Positions 52,656-62,654 of a stretch of 64,000 bases of DNA are shown piece by piece. How positions within the stretch are numbered: position 1 is the first letter of the stretch; each line of letters opens with the position of its first letter. This DNA is from Marinobacter flavimaris (GTDB taxonomy: Bacteria; Pseudomonadota; Gammaproteobacteria; Pseudomonadales; Oleiphilaceae), in contig NZ_PSSW01000006.1 of the NCBI RefSeq assembly GCF_002933295.1, positions 124,001-188,000 of the forward strand, read 5' to 3'. Position numbers and translations under genes: made by a program. Under the pieces are notes generated by a model. It ran no database searches. It saw only the letters and a program-made list of their open reading frames with translations, and was not told where the DNA came from.

Positions 52656-53447
52656 CTAACGGTATTGCTCGGGAAATCCGGGGATCACAAAGCTTTCTCC
52701 AAGGTTTCGTATCGGCGGCACTTCACCCTTTTCAGCCAGACGGATGTAGGCATCATTGAACTCTTCCCGCAGGATCGCTGCCCGGGGATTGGCCAGCGAG
52801 AACAGCCAGGTCAGATTCCTCAAACGGATCGCCGATTCACGGATTTTCTCGTCTTTGGGCATGGTCAGGGTTTCCACGACCGGATCCCGATGCCCAAACA
52901 GGTAATGGCCTCGGCCAAGCTTGAGCATTTCCAGAGCAGCCCGATAGTTTGGAGCCTGGGTGACGTCAATCGAACCTTCCGCCTCCAGCCAGTACAAGAG
53001 CCCTCCATAGGTGTACCCGCCTATCGTGATGACGGTCTTGCCCTGCAGTTGATCAAAATGTGTAAGTGGTTCGGTTCCCTCCAGATACCAGGCACTGAGC
53101 TGGGTCGCGAGGGGAGTGACCCAGGTCTCAAGAACTTCACCGTTAAGGGCAGGAACGTTGGCCGAACCTGGCCAAACGTCAATTCTACCGTTGCGCAGAT
53201 ACAGGTATACCCGGCTGATGGGCAAGAAGAGAAATTCCGGCTCGTAACCCGCTTCCACAGCGATCTTCCGGGTAAGCTCTATAAAGCTGCCAGCAGGGCG
53301 GCCATCGCTGGCCTGATAGGTAATGGGGGGAAACTCCACATAGGCAATGCGCAGAGTCTTGTTTACGGATTCCGACGCGCCAAGGGAGGCGGACGTAAAT
53401 AATAAACCTACCAGCAATATCCAAAGCCGGACAACGGTCAAATGCAT
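52656..53447 (-). CDS. periplasmic solute-binding protein (SBP_bac_3-like), solitary
   Basis: 263 residues from the ATG at 53447. A signal peptide ends near LGA/SES. The mature protein begins TLRIAYVEFPPITYQASDGRPAGSFIELTRKIAVEAGYEPEFLFLPISRVYLYLRNGRIDV, a type II binding-protein lobe, and continues with GKTVITIGGYTYGGLLYWLEAEG. No ABC transporter partner lies nearby. It resembles the other solitary binding protein at 33280-34071 in size and organisation but is not a close copy. Confidence 0.83.
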   Translation of the reverse strand: MHLTVVRLWILLVGLLFTSASLGASESVNKTLRIAYVEFPPITYQASDGRPAGSFIELTRKIAVEAGYEPEFLFLPISRVYLYLRNGRIDVWPGSANVPALNGEVLETWVTPLATQLSAWYLEGTEPLTHFDQLQGKTVITIGGYTYGGLLYWLEAEGSIDVTQAPNYRAALEMLKLGRGHYLFGHRDPVVETLTMPKDEKIRESAIRLRNLTWLFSLANPRAAILREEFNDAYIRLAEKGEVPPIRNLGESFVIPGFPEQYR

Positions 53448-53507
53448 GGCTTCAGAGAGTCGGGAAGAATGGACCGGGCAGTTTCTGGGCATGGAATCCG
53501 TATTGTT

Positions 53508-53539
53508 CGGGTCTGTTTAGCCAAAGATTAACAGACCCG
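53508..53539. repeat. 10-bp perfect inverted repeat downstream of nhaB
   Basis: CGGGTCTGTT / AACAGACCCG with a 12-nt loop, 45 bp past the nhaB stop and 61 bp upstream of the binding-protein start. No U tract on either strand. It may be a weak terminator for nhaB or an operator for the leftward gene. Confidence 0.5.
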
Positions 53540-53583
53540 GAAAGATCTGCACTGACACCGCCCGCAAAAATCCGAACATAATG

Positions 53584-55089
53584 TCAAATATGGTTGATAA
53601 CCATGTACAGACCAACACCGCCCATTACCAGCATGTAGGGAAACGCCATCACCACCATCTTGCCGTAGGACAGCCGAACCAGCGGCGCTATGGCAGACGT
53701 CAGCAGGAACAGGAAAGCCGCCTGGCCATTGGGAGTCGCAACGCTGGGAAGGTTGGTACCTGTGTTGATGGCAACTGCCAACTTCTGGAAATGCTCGTAG
53801 CTGATGGCCCCTGCATCCAGAGCCTGTTTGACTTCGCTGATATAAACAGTCGCTACGAAGACGTTATCGCTGATCATTGAGAGCACGCCGTTGGCAATGA
53901 AGAACATGCCAGGCTGCCGGGCTTCCGGAAGCGACAGCACGTAATCAATAATCGGCTTGAACAGGTGCTGTTCGTGGATCACCGCAACCACCGCGAAAAA
54001 CACCACCAGCAGCGAGGTAAACGGCAGGGATTCCTGGAAGGCCTTGCCAATTTGATGCTCGTCGGTAACGCCGGTAAAGGAGGTAATCAGGATGATGACC
54101 AGCAGGCCAATCAGGCCGACCTCGGCGAGATGGAAAGCGAGGCCCACCACCAGGATCGCGGCGGCAAAGGCTTGTACCCAGAGAGCCGCCTGATCAGCCT
54201 TGGTCCGCTTGGTCCGCTCGTTCTCCGCAAATTCTTCCAGCACCTGACGCACAGGCTTGGGCAAACGCCCGCCGTAGCCAAACCAACGCAGCTTCTCCAG
54301 GGCCCAGCAGGTAAATAAACCAGCCGCCAATACCGGCAAACTCACTGGCGCCATGTGCAGGAAGAAACCGGCAAAGTCCCAACCCACGACTTTGGCAATC
54401 AACAGATTCTGGGGCTCACCTACCATGGTGGCAACGCCGCCCAACGCGGTACCGATAGCACCATGCATCAAAAGGCTGCGCAAGAACGCCCGGAAATTTT
54501 CCAGATCTTCACGGTGCAGCTCGATTACTTCGTCATCGCTGCCCGCGTTGTGGTCCTTGTGCTGGTAGCCCTTGCCGGAGGCCACCTTGTGGTAAACCGC
54601 GTAAAACCCGACCGCCACGCTAATAATAACCGCGGTAACCGTCAGTGCATCGAGGAAGGCCGAAAGCAGTGCTGCTGCGCTACAGAACAGCAACGATAAC
54701 GCCGACTTGGAACGCACACCCACCAGAATCTGGGTGAACGTCACCAGCAGCAGTTCCTTCATGAAGTAGATGCCCGCCACCATGAACATCAGCAGCAGGA
54801 TCACCGGGAAGTTGGTTAGCACTTCCAGATACACTGCATCCGGCGTGGTCAGGCCAATCAGCAATGCCTCTACCGCCAGCAGGCCACCCGGCAGAAGCGG
54901 GTAACATTTCAGGGCCATGGCAAGAGTAAAAATAAACTCTGCGATCAGAAGCCAGCCGGCCGTTCCGGGCCCCAGGGTCCACATGACAATCGGGTTGGCG
55001 ACAAGAAACAGCAGGATCACCTGCTTGTACCAGACGGGCGCCTTGCCAAGGAAGTTGTGGGTAAAGCCGGAGATAACGGTATTGGGCAT
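53584..55089 (-). CDS. nhaB: Na+/H+ antiporter NhaB
   Basis: 501 residues from the ATG at 55089; the longer frame is unsupported. The N-terminal [24 protein letters not shown], then [36 protein letters not shown] and [29 protein letters not shown] match E. coli NhaB closely. Later [23 protein letters not shown] and [19 protein letters not shown] are also conserved. It exports Na+ in exchange for protons, useful in a marine, salt-adapted organism. Monocistronic. Confidence 0.97.
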   Translation of the reverse strand: MPNTVISGFTHNFLGKAPVWYKQVILLFLVANPIVMWTLGPGTAGWLLIAEFIFTLAMALKCYPLLPGGLLAVEALLIGLTTPDAVYLEVLTNFPVILLLMFMVAGIYFMKELLLVTFTQILVGVRSKSALSLLFCSAAALLSAFLDALTVTAVIISVAVGFYAVYHKVASGKGYQHKDHNAGSDDEVIELHREDLENFRAFLRSLLMHGAIGTALGGVATMVGEPQNLLIAKVVGWDFAGFFLHMAPVSLPVLAAGLFTCWALEKLRWFGYGGRLPKPVRQVLEEFAENERTKRTKADQAALWVQAFAAAILVVGLAFHLAEVGLIGLLVIILITSFTGVTDEHQIGKAFQESLPFTSLLVVFFAVVAVIHEQHLFKPIIDYVLSLPEARQPGMFFIANGVLSMISDNVFVATVYISEVKQALDAGAISYEHFQKLAVAINTGTNLPSVATPNGQAAFLFLLTSAIAPLVRLSYGKMVVMAFPYMLVMGGVGLYMVINHI

Positions 55090-55429
55090 TACGGAAATCT
55101 TCTGAGAAAACGGGTTATTGGTATTGTGTGCCAGCAGGCCCGCATCTTCCTTGATATTTGCGTACCGGGGTATGGGCCAAAGGTACAAAATGAAGACCGA
55201 TTTTGGTCTTACTAACAAGCAAATGGGGAATGGGCGCTGATCAACACAGATATCTTCGTAGTATTACTTGATCAACAAAGATGTAGCGCGCGTATTTTAA
55301 CCGATTTGCGTGGCTGTGAGGTCGCTTTGTGAAAAAAATACACAAATGTTCTGGGGGAAGGACACTGATAGGGTCTGTTGAGAAAATGGGTCGGAGCCGG
55401 CGCGTCCCTGCGCCGGGAGGATAATGCAA
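55090..55429. other. intergenic region between nhaB and the TonB receptor gene
   Basis: 340 bp without a credible gene. The left part must carry the nhaB promoter, though no clear -35/-10 pair stands out. The right end holds a hairpin (55397-55416). Nothing else recognised. Confidence 0.5.
55397..55416 (-). terminator. hairpin downstream of the TonB receptor gene
   Basis: Stem CCGGCGC / GCGCCGG with a 6-nt loop, 13 bp past the receptor stop codon. On the minus strand the nearest T run (ATTTTCTC) is about 9 bp downstream, so it is a weak intrinsic terminator at best. Confidence 0.45.
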
Positions 55430-57583
55430 TCAGAACCGGTAAGTAACGGAACCGGTCACTTCACGACGGGTGCCATACGTACCGGAGCTGTCGAAAGCCG
55501 TTGCTACATACTGTTCGTCCAGCAGGTTCTGGGCATGCAGCCCCAGCGACACCTGGCCAATGTCGTAGGTAATCGCAGCATCCACCAGGGTGACATCCGG
55601 TACTTCCAGGGCAGAATTATCCGCATTGAACGCCGCGCCAAAACTCTCGCCGATGTAACGCACGCCGGCACCCAGCCCCAGGCCATGCAGCATGCCGCCC
55701 CGGAAGCTGTATTTTCCCCACAAGGCCGCTTCATGTTCCGGTGTGTATTCCAGCGGCTCGCCCTCTTCCACCGGATTGCTGGCTTTGGTGATCTCGGCGT
55801 CGGTATAGCTATAGCTGGCGATCACATCCAGCGCATGGAACAGACGGGTGCGCGCTTCCATCTCAAGGCCCTGTGAGTTGGCCTCGCCCTTCTGCTCATT
55901 GGCGAAGGTCGATGGGTTGGTGGTCAGGTAGTCTTCCCGGGTCAGGTCGAACCAGGCCAGTGTCACCAGCGTGTCCGTATTGGGCTGGTACTTTACGCCC
56001 ACCTCATATTGGTGTGCGGTTTCGGGCTCGAACGGGTTGCCGGCCGCATCGGTACCTGTGGTGGGGAGAAACGACTCCATGTAGCTCACATAAGGGGCAA
56101 AGCCATTCGCGAACTGGTAACTGGCACCGGCACGACCAGTGAAGGCCTCGTCTTCCCGGCTAGCTGTGGCGCCGGTGAGATTATTGAGTGTCTCGGAACG
56201 GGCCACGTCATACCGGCCGCCAAGGGAAACCGTCCAACGGTCTACCCGGATCTGATCCTGAAGGTAAATGCCGGTCTGTTTGAGTTGTCCGTCCTCGTCT
56301 TTAAACAACGGGGCATCAGGGACAGGCGCCCCATAGACAGGATCATAGATGTCCAGGTTACTGGCGGCCCCAAAGAACTGCCGGGATGACACATCGATAT
56401 CCTGATGGTCCAGGCCGACCAATACCGTGTGCTCTGCCGCGCCCGCCTGAGCGGTCAACTGCAGCTGGTTATCCATGACCAGTCCGTCAATGCGACCGAA
56501 ACTGTCAAAGCGCGACCGGGTAATGGTTCTCTGATCCGCCAGCAAACCGGTGGTGTAGATGGTCTGGTCGTCAACATCGTTACGGTAGTCCCGGACATTC
56601 TGACGCAGAACTATCTGGTCATTGATGCGGTGCTCAAACTCGTAACCAATGGCACTCTCGCGACGCTCATAGGCATCGTACCCTGGCTCGCCGGTAAACC
56701 GGTTGTCAGGAATCGGGCCATTCGGATTTGGCTCCAACGTGCCCTGCAACGGGTAACGTTGAGATGGCTGGGTATCGTCGTACTGCCAGTGCGCCAATAC
56801 CGTCAGTCGGGTGGCGTCCGTGGGCTGCCAGGTCAGGCTGGGGGCCAGGTACTTTCGGTCGTCGTTGACAAAATCCACCTGGGTTTCGCTGTCGCGAACC
56901 AGGCCCACCAGGCGAACCGCGAGGGTATCACTGTCGTTCACCGCCCCACTGATATCAAAATGGCCCTGGACCAGATCGTTGGTACCAGCCTCAACGCGCA
57001 CTTCTCGACGGGTGTCGAAAGTAGGACGTTTGGACACATAGTTCACCAACCCACCCGGGCCCGCTTGTCCGTACAGAACGGAAGAAGGCCCCTTGAGCAC
57101 ATCAATGCGCTCGGCGCCATAGGGCTCCAGGCTGTAACCGGCGGCAAAGCCGGGGTTCGCCAGTTTCAGGTTGTCACGAAACAAGCCACTGGTGGCCACA
57201 TCGAAGCCGCGTATTCTCAGAAACGTGGTGCGCGGCTCGAAACCAAAGGTCTCGCCTCGGGCGCCGGCTGTATAACGCAGAACTTCGCCCAGGTTGGCCG
57301 CGTTCTGGTCCTCGATCTGATCCGCTGTGACTGTGGAAATGGACTGGGGCGTTTCAACCACGTTGGTGGTTGTTTTCGTGCCGGTAACGGTCGCCTCTGC
57401 GGTGTAGCCATCACTCGGTGCGGTGCCGCTCGGTTCGGCGGCATCTGCCGATACTTCAATGGCATCCAGCTCGGTAATATTCGCTTCCTGCGCGTACAGT
57501 ATCGGGCTTGCCAGAACCCCGGCTATGGCCAAGGCCAGGCCGGACGGGAGTAAGTACTGGCGATTATCACGTAACGAATTCAT
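55430..57583 (-). CDS. TonB-dependent siderophore receptor
   Basis: 717 residues. A signal peptide ends near LYA/QEAN and a TonB-box-like LDAIEVSADA follows. The plug domain includes VETPQSISTVTADQIEDQNAANLGEVLRYTAGARG, FLRIRGFD and ERIDVLKGPSSVLYGQAGPGGLVNYVSKRP, the wording of FhuA/FhuE-type siderophore receptors. The rest is the 22-stranded barrel ending REVTGSVTYRF with terminal Phe. There is no N-terminal signalling (STN) domain, so induction must come from a separate regulator, probably the adjacent AraC protein. A Fur-like box lies upstream. The siderophore is unknown. Confidence 0.95.
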   Translation of the reverse strand: MNSLRDNRQYLLPSGLALAIAGVLASPILYAQEANITELDAIEVSADAAEPSGTAPSDGYTAEATVTGTKTTTNVVETPQSISTVTADQIEDQNAANLGEVLRYTAGARGETFGFEPRTTFLRIRGFDVATSGLFRDNLKLANPGFAAGYSLEPYGAERIDVLKGPSSVLYGQAGPGGLVNYVSKRPTFDTRREVRVEAGTNDLVQGHFDISGAVNDSDTLAVRLVGLVRDSETQVDFVNDDRKYLAPSLTWQPTDATRLTVLAHWQYDDTQPSQRYPLQGTLEPNPNGPIPDNRFTGEPGYDAYERRESAIGYEFEHRINDQIVLRQNVRDYRNDVDDQTIYTTGLLADQRTITRSRFDSFGRIDGLVMDNQLQLTAQAGAAEHTVLVGLDHQDIDVSSRQFFGAASNLDIYDPVYGAPVPDAPLFKDEDGQLKQTGIYLQDQIRVDRWTVSLGGRYDVARSETLNNLTGATASREDEAFTGRAGASYQFANGFAPYVSYMESFLPTTGTDAAGNPFEPETAHQYEVGVKYQPNTDTLVTLAWFDLTREDYLTTNPSTFANEQKGEANSQGLEMEARTRLFHALDVIASYSYTDAEITKASNPVEEGEPLEYTPEHEAALWGKYSFRGGMLHGLGLGAGVRYIGESFGAAFNADNSALEVPDVTLVDAAITYDIGQVSLGLHAQNLLDEQYVATAFDSSGTYGTRREVTGSVTYRF

Positions 57584-57620
57584 TGATCAGCTCCAAACAA
57601 CGCGCTTTACAAGTTTAAGT

Positions 57621-57638
57621 GTAATGCGAATTATTGTC
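57621..57638 (-). promoter_or_regulatory. Fur-like box upstream of the TonB receptor gene
   Basis: Minus strand GACAATAATTCGCATTAC agrees with about 12 of 19 positions of the Fur consensus GATAATGATAATCATTATC, with both outer parts conserved. It lies 38-55 bp upstream of the receptor ATG. Confidence 0.55.
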
Positions 57639-57689
57639 GTTTAGATCCGAGCTTTGGTATTCCAGAAGCCAAAAAACCTATGCGCAATG

Positions 57690-58664
57690 CTATTTCTTGT
57701 GATTGGCCGCCCGTTGTCGGGGAGAAAAGCCGAACTCTCGGCGAAACGCCGTCGAAAAATTGGTCGCGTGGGTGTAACCCACCCTGTTCGCGCTCTGTTC
57801 AACACTGAAGCCTTGCTCCAGATAATGCTTTGCCAACCGAAGTCGGCATTTTCTGAGATAGTCGAACACCGGCACGCCGTACATCGCCCGGAATTTCGCT
57901 CGCAAGCCGCTTGGGCTCATGGCAGCCATCTGTGCGAGGTCCTTTAGGGTGTGGTCATGGTCCGGGGTGAACTCCAGATGCTGCCTTACGAGCTCAAGTC
58001 GCTGACGTTGCTGGACCGGAACCACCGGAGCATCCGGGGATTCATGCTCGTCGCCTGCCAGACCCAATCCGGCAAGCTGCAGCGCGAGGCCCTCCAAAAC
58101 CAGGCTTTTCTGGGCGACGGTCATCGTGAGGCGTGCATGGGTCCGCAGCAACTCCTCGAACGGGTGGGGCACACTCCATTGACGCAGGGGAACCCTGGGA
58201 AGAATGGTCAGGTCTTGTAAGCTGGAGGAGACGTGGTCCAATGTTGCGCCGCGTGGGTCGAAAGCGAGTGCCACAATTTGCAGATGCTCTTGCTCAGGCT
58301 GGTGCGCCCGTAACGGATAGTCCGGGTGCAGCTGCATGCTGACAGCATTACCCGATGACAGAACGTGTTCGACCGACCCGAGGGTAAGCTCAACGGTGCC
58401 ATCCAGAACGACCAGCACAAGCAACGGCGCATGACCAGAAGAGACTGATTCATACGCCTGGAGCACCTGAAGCGAAGAAAACGTAAACCGAAAACCCGAA
58501 GCCAGGCTGTACTCGGCAATCTCACCCCGGGCAACGATACGGTCATCACTTCCGGTGTCGCCCTGGATGGCCGGAAACCGAAATTCTATGTCGTAAAGCT
58601 GCCCGAAACGTTCGAAATCTGCCTGACTGAATGTGTGCAACCTGCCCACTCCACGCCTATCCAA
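57690..58664 (-). CDS. AraC-family regulator, PchR-like
   Basis: 324 residues if the TTG at 58664 is used; GTG at 58649 is an alternative and the start is uncertain. The C-terminal 100 residues are two AraC HTH motifs: HTLKDLAQMAAMSPSGLRAKFRAMYGVPVFDYLRKCRLRLAKHYLEQG, then SVEQSANRVGYTHATNFSTAFRREFGFSPRQ. The N-terminal part (SLQVLQAYESVSSGHAPLLVLVVLDGTVELTLG) resembles PchR-type ligand domains that bind ferric siderophores. It sits 106 bp upstream of the receptor gene on the same strand, so it probably activates that receptor when its siderophore is present. Confidence 0.9.
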   Translation of the reverse strand: MDRRGVGRLHTFSQADFERFGQLYDIEFRFPAIQGDTGSDDRIVARGEIAEYSLASGFRFTFSSLQVLQAYESVSSGHAPLLVLVVLDGTVELTLGSVEHVLSSGNAVSMQLHPDYPLRAHQPEQEHLQIVALAFDPRGATLDHVSSSLQDLTILPRVPLRQWSVPHPFEELLRTHARLTMTVAQKSLVLEGLALQLAGLGLAGDEHESPDAPVVPVQQRQRLELVRQHLEFTPDHDHTLKDLAQMAAMSPSGLRAKFRAMYGVPVFDYLRKCRLRLAKHYLEQGFSVEQSANRVGYTHATNFSTAFRREFGFSPRQRAANHKK

Positions 58665-58705
58665 CCTGGTCTGCTAACTGTGCCTGTGTTTGTCCGGTTA
58701 CGAGG

Positions 58706-59176
58706 TCAATGGAGCGTCCGTACCATAGTTGCCCGTTTCGGTGGAACGAAAGGTAAGGAGGGCCAGTTCAGGTAGTCAGCAAAAAAGTCTGCGTGCCGTG
58801 AAGGATCTATAAGCACAGAAACGCAGTCGTGGATATCACAGCAACCGTCGATGGGGGCGGCATGGTCCGGGTGCTGAAGGCTCTCCAGTGCCCGGAGAAT
58901 CACCGCGTCCATACCGGCCCGCTCACCGCGATCGGAAAGGGCCCGGGAGACCAGTATGGCTGAGAGAGTCAGTTCGATGTGCATGCAGGATTCATCCCGC
59001 GGCCCGTGCAGGCAAGCAAGATCGAAGGCGCTGCCAGCCAGCGAGATAACATCCCGCCACTGCCCCTGCTCACTGCAGTCGTGGGCATTCTCCATCCAGA
59101 ACAGCCAGAGGTCTTTGCGTTCTTCCAGCGGCAGGTCCGCGAACTGTTGGCGGTGATTGGGACACAGAAATTCCAT
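58706..59176 (-). CDS. unknown protein, probably iron-regulated
   Basis: 156 residues from the ATG at 59176, with AAGGAG 6 nt upstream (a GTG one codon earlier is less likely). I do not recognise a family with certainty. It is soluble and acidic, begins MEFLCPNHRQQFADLPLEERKD, and has a helical, repeat-like central part (WRDVISLAGSAFDLACLHG, IELTLSAILVSRALSDRGERAG) reminiscent of TPR-type helices, and a Cys/His pair region IDGCCDIHDC. The 35-bp perfect Fur palindrome lies 18 bp upstream of the start, so strong iron repression is predicted. It precedes the AraC and receptor genes on the same strand. Confidence 0.8.
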   Translation of the reverse strand: MEFLCPNHRQQFADLPLEERKDLWLFWMENAHDCSEQGQWRDVISLAGSAFDLACLHGPRDESCMHIELTLSAILVSRALSDRGERAGMDAVILRALESLQHPDHAAPIDGCCDIHDCVSVLIDPSRHADFFADYLNWPSLPFVPPKRATMVRTLH

Positions 59177-59193
59177 CACGTTCTCCTTGTTTA

Positions 59194-59228
59194 TTCACGA
59201 TAATGATAATAATTATCATTATCGTGAA
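59194..59228 (-). promoter_or_regulatory. 35-bp perfect Fur palindrome
   Basis: Arms of 17 bp around a single central A, beginning TTCACGATAATGATAAT and ending with its exact complement. It contains the GATAATGATAAT and ATTATCATTATC halves of the Fur consensus in full. Located between the glmS 3' end and the start of the 156-residue gene. Confidence 0.93.
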
Positions 59229-59277
59229 ATACAAGAAAACGTTTGTTCTGTGATCAAGGCCTTGCTGGCCTGCGGGG

Positions 59278-61110
59278 CTATTCTACAGTGACGCTCTTGG
59301 CCAGGTTCCGCGGCTGGTCCACATCGGTACCCTTCAACACAGCCACATGGTAGGACAGCAGCTGCAGTGGCACGGTGTACACGATCGGCGCGGTAATCGG
59401 ATGCACTGACGGAATCTGCATCACGTGCAGGCCCTCTTCCGCTTTGACGTCGGCCTTTTTATCAGCAAAGACAAACAGTTCACCGCCGCGGGCCCGGACC
59501 TCTTCCAGGTTGGATTTCAGCTTCTCAACCAGGTCATTGTTGGGAGCGACAGTGACCACTGGCATTTCGCTGTCGACCAGGGCCAGGGGGCCGTGCTTGA
59601 GCTCGCCGGCAGGATAGGCCTCGGCGTGGATGTAGGAGATTTCCTTGAGCTTGAGGGCACCTTCAAGAGCCACCGGGAACTGGGAACCGCGCCCCAGGAA
59701 CAGGCTGTGGTTCTTATCCATGAATGCCTTGGACATCTCGGCGATCTCGCCATCCAGGGCCAGCACATCGCTGACTTGGCCAGGCACGAGGTGAAGAGCC
59801 TCGACGATTTCAGCTTCCTGCTCCTCGGGCAGCCCATTATGACGGGCCAGGGCCAGGGTAAAGATCAGCAAAGCCGTGAGCTGGGTGGTGAACGCCTTGG
59901 TAGAGGCCACGCCGATTTCCGGTCCCGCCTGGGTCATGATCACCAGGTCGGATTCGCGAACCAGGGAGCTGCCCGGCACGTTACAGATGGCCAATGCTGC
60001 CCGGAAACCTGCTTTTTTCGCCTGACGCAGGGCCGCCAGGGTATCGGCGGTTTCGCCGGACTGGGAAATACAGAGGAACAGGGTGTCCTGCTGGATCACG
60101 TGTTTGCGATAGCGGAATTCGGAAGCCACCTCCACGGAACAGGCAACGCCCGCCAGTTCCTCAATCCAGTAACGGGCCACCATACCGGCATGGTAACTGG
60201 TGCCGCAGGCAATGATCTGGACGTGGCGAACGTTCTCCAAGAGGTTGGCGGCCTCAGTACCCAAGGCCTGCTCCAGCACCCGCGTCTTGGTAACCCGACC
60301 TTCCATCGTGGCCTTGATCACTTTCGGCTGCTCGTAGATTTCCTTGAGCATGAAGTGACGGTACTCGCCCTTATCCGCCGAGTCGGTGCCGTGCTCAAAG
60401 CGGGTTACCTCCCGCTCGACGGGGCTGCCATCGCGATCGAGTATGGCAATGGCGTCCTTTCGGATATCGGCGATATCGCCTTCTTCCAGGAACATGAACC
60501 GGTCGGTCACTGGCAGCAGCGCCAGCTGGTCAGACGCGATGAAGTTTTCGCCAATACCCACACCAATGACCAGGGGGCTGCCCTCACGGCATACCACGAG
60601 GTGCTCCGGTTCGTCGGCGTGTACCACCGCCAGGGCATAGGCTCCACGCAAACGGGCGATCGCCGAACGCACGGAATCATGGAGATTACCCAGTGTGCGG
60701 TAGTGTTTCTCAATCAGGTGCGCGACGACTTCGGTATCGGTCTGGGACGTAAACTCGAAACCGTCAGCCCGCAATTCTTCACGCAGCTCCTGATAGTTTT
60801 CGATGATCCCGTTGTGGACAATAGCCAGCCGGTCGCCGGACATGTGCGGATGGGCGTTGATCTGAGAGGGCTCGCCATGGGTTGCCCAGCGGGTATGGGC
60901 AATGCCCAGGTGGCCCGCGAGAGGGTTTGCTTCCATGGCATCGCTGAGTGCGGCAACTTTACCCACTTCCCGAGCGCGCTGGACACTGTGGTCGCCACCG
61001 ATTACAGCCATACCGGCCGAATCATATCCCCGGTATTCCAGACGGCGCAGACCCTCAAGAAGGATACCCTGAACGTCCCTTTCCGAAACGGCGCCTACAA
61101 TTCCACACAT
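59278..61110 (-). CDS. glmS: glutamine:fructose-6-phosphate aminotransferase (isomerising)
   Basis: 610 residues. The N-terminal Ntn glutaminase domain starts [13 protein letters not shown], with C2 as nucleophile, and contains [11 protein letters not shown] and [18 protein letters not shown]. Two SIS domains follow ([66 protein letters not shown]), and the end is [12 protein letters not shown], the conserved C-terminus that contributes to the active site. It makes glucosamine-6-phosphate for peptidoglycan and lipopolysaccharide. 30 bp after glmU, so the two are co-transcribed. Confidence 0.98.
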   Translation of the reverse strand: MCGIVGAVSERDVQGILLEGLRRLEYRGYDSAGMAVIGGDHSVQRAREVGKVAALSDAMEANPLAGHLGIAHTRWATHGEPSQINAHPHMSGDRLAIVHNGIIENYQELREELRADGFEFTSQTDTEVVAHLIEKHYRTLGNLHDSVRSAIARLRGAYALAVVHADEPEHLVVCREGSPLVIGVGIGENFIASDQLALLPVTDRFMFLEEGDIADIRKDAIAILDRDGSPVEREVTRFEHGTDSADKGEYRHFMLKEIYEQPKVIKATMEGRVTKTRVLEQALGTEAANLLENVRHVQIIACGTSYHAGMVARYWIEELAGVACSVEVASEFRYRKHVIQQDTLFLCISQSGETADTLAALRQAKKAGFRAALAICNVPGSSLVRESDLVIMTQAGPEIGVASTKAFTTQLTALLIFTLALARHNGLPEEQEAEIVEALHLVPGQVSDVLALDGEIAEMSKAFMDKNHSLFLGRGSQFPVALEGALKLKEISYIHAEAYPAGELKHGPLALVDSEMPVVTVAPNNDLVEKLKSNLEEVRARGGELFVFADKKADVKAEEGLHVMQIPSVHPITAPIVYTVPLQLLSYHVAVLKGTDVDQPRNLAKSVTVE

Positions 61111-61140
61111 GCTGTTCTACCTGTCTGTTGATCGTTTGTA

Positions 61141-62505
61141 TCAGTGTTTCTTCGGCTTTTCCCAACCGGCGATATTGCGCTGCCGGCCCCTTGCGACGGC
61201 CAGTTCGTGGTCGGCTACATCACGGGTGATGGTGGACCCGGCACCGATGGTGGCATCGGCCGCAACGGTAACCGGCGCAACCAGGGCTGTATTGGAGCCG
61301 ACAAAGACCCCGTCGCCGAGCACCGTCCGGTACTTGTTCACACCATCATAATTACAGGTGATGGTTCCTGCACCCACATTCACATTACGGCCCAGTGAGG
61401 CATCACCCACATAGCTGAGATGGTTGATCTTGCTGCCCTCACCCACAATGGCCTTTTTGGTTTCCACGAAGTTGCCCACTTTGGTGTTGGCCGCCAGTTC
61501 CGTGCCCGGCCGGATACGTGCAAACGGCCCGATTTGGGCGCTGGCGCCAATTACGGCCCCTTCAATCACGCTGTTGGCCTTGATCTCCGCGCCATCTGCA
61601 ATGGTGGCGTCCTTGATGACGCAACCGGGGCCAATGGATACATTACTGCCAAGGCTGACCTTGCCCTCGAATACCACGTTCACATCAATCCAGAGGTCAT
61701 TGCCGATACTCAGCTCGCCACGGACATCTATCCGGGAGGGGTCCGCGAGTGTCGCTCCTTCTGTCATCAGCCGGTCAGCCTGCTGGCGCTGGAACCAGCG
61801 TTCCAGTTCAGCCAGTTGCAGGCGATTGTTGACTCCCTGGACTTCATAGGGATTCTCCGGCTGGGACACCGCAATACGGAGACCCTGTTCCACCGCCATG
61901 GCAATGATGTCGGTCAGATAATATTCGCCCTGGGCGTTGCTGTTGGAGAGCGTCGGCAACCAGGTTTTCAGGTGTTTCGCCGACACCGCCAGTATCCCGG
62001 TGTTCACTTCGCGGATCTGCTGCTGCTCGGGAGAGGCGTCTTTCTGCTCGACGATCGACTGCACGTCGCCATCAGCACTCCGGACAATCCGTCCGTATCC
62101 CTGGGGATTGTCCATGGTGACGGTCAACAAACCCAGGGTGTGGTCATCAAGTGTCCCAACCAATCCGTCGAGCGTCTCATGACGAGTCAGAGGCACATCG
62201 CCGTAAAGCACAAGAACACGGGCGTCATCGGGAAGATCCGGCAGGGCCTGAGCCACAGCATGGCCGGTACCCAACTGCTCACTCTGGGTGACCCAGTTTA
62301 CCGAGGCCTCATCGGTGGTTTCCCGAACCTTGTCAGCACCATGACCTATGACCGTATGGATCCTCTCGGCGCCAAGCTGTTTGGCGGTGTCGATCACGTG
62401 ATGAAGCATAGGGCGGCCGGCAATCGGATGCAGCACCTTTGGCAGTGCGGATTTCATTCTGGAACCCTGGCCAGCGGCCAGAATGACGACGTGTAGCGGG
62501 CTCAT
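61141..62505 (-). CDS. glmU: bifunctional GlcNAc-1-P uridyltransferase / GlcN-1-P acetyltransferase
   Basis: 454 residues. The N-terminal pyrophosphorylase domain has the [26 protein letters not shown] signature and VLYGDVPLT. The C-terminal left-handed beta-helix shows hexapeptide repeats and the acetyltransferase motif [29 protein letters not shown]. It completes UDP-GlcNAc synthesis, the product feeding cell-wall and LPS pathways. The atp-glmU-glmS order is widespread in gammaproteobacteria. Confidence 0.98.
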   Translation of the reverse strand: MSPLHVVILAAGQGSRMKSALPKVLHPIAGRPMLHHVIDTAKQLGAERIHTVIGHGADKVRETTDEASVNWVTQSEQLGTGHAVAQALPDLPDDARVLVLYGDVPLTRHETLDGLVGTLDDHTLGLLTVTMDNPQGYGRIVRSADGDVQSIVEQKDASPEQQQIREVNTGILAVSAKHLKTWLPTLSNSNAQGEYYLTDIIAMAVEQGLRIAVSQPENPYEVQGVNNRLQLAELERWFQRQQADRLMTEGATLADPSRIDVRGELSIGNDLWIDVNVVFEGKVSLGSNVSIGPGCVIKDATIADGAEIKANSVIEGAVIGASAQIGPFARIRPGTELAANTKVGNFVETKKAIVGEGSKINHLSYVGDASLGRNVNVGAGTITCNYDGVNKYRTVLGDGVFVGSNTALVAPVTVAADATIGAGSTITRDVADHELAVARGRQRNIAGWEKPKKH

Positions 62506-62551
62506 GGAAAAGTCAGGCTCCCGGAGTGTTTACTCTCTGAATGCTGAAAAT

Positions 62552-62621
62552 AAAAAAACCGCACCCTTCAGGGCCGGACGGCCAACGCAACACGTTGGTC
62601 TTCCAGCCGCTCAGGATGCGG
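62552..62621 (-). terminator. large rho-independent terminator of the atp operon
   Basis: On the minus strand CCGCATCCT (62621-62613) pairs with AGGGTGCGG (62567-62559) apart from one T-G pair, followed by TTTTTTTA. The 45-nt interior folds further, including a CCAACG / CGTTGG hairpin, so the stem is branched. It separates atpC from glmU. Confidence 0.8.
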
Positions 62622-62654
62622 CTTCGGTGTTCGGCAAACCCGAAACGGAAATGC

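Noticed and set aside
59425..61131. A 568-codon open frame on the plus strand opposite glmS
   Set aside because: It is a complement-frame artefact of a GC-rich conserved gene. It has no ribosome site, no recognisable domain and low-complexity His/Gly/Val-rich content typical of antisense frames.
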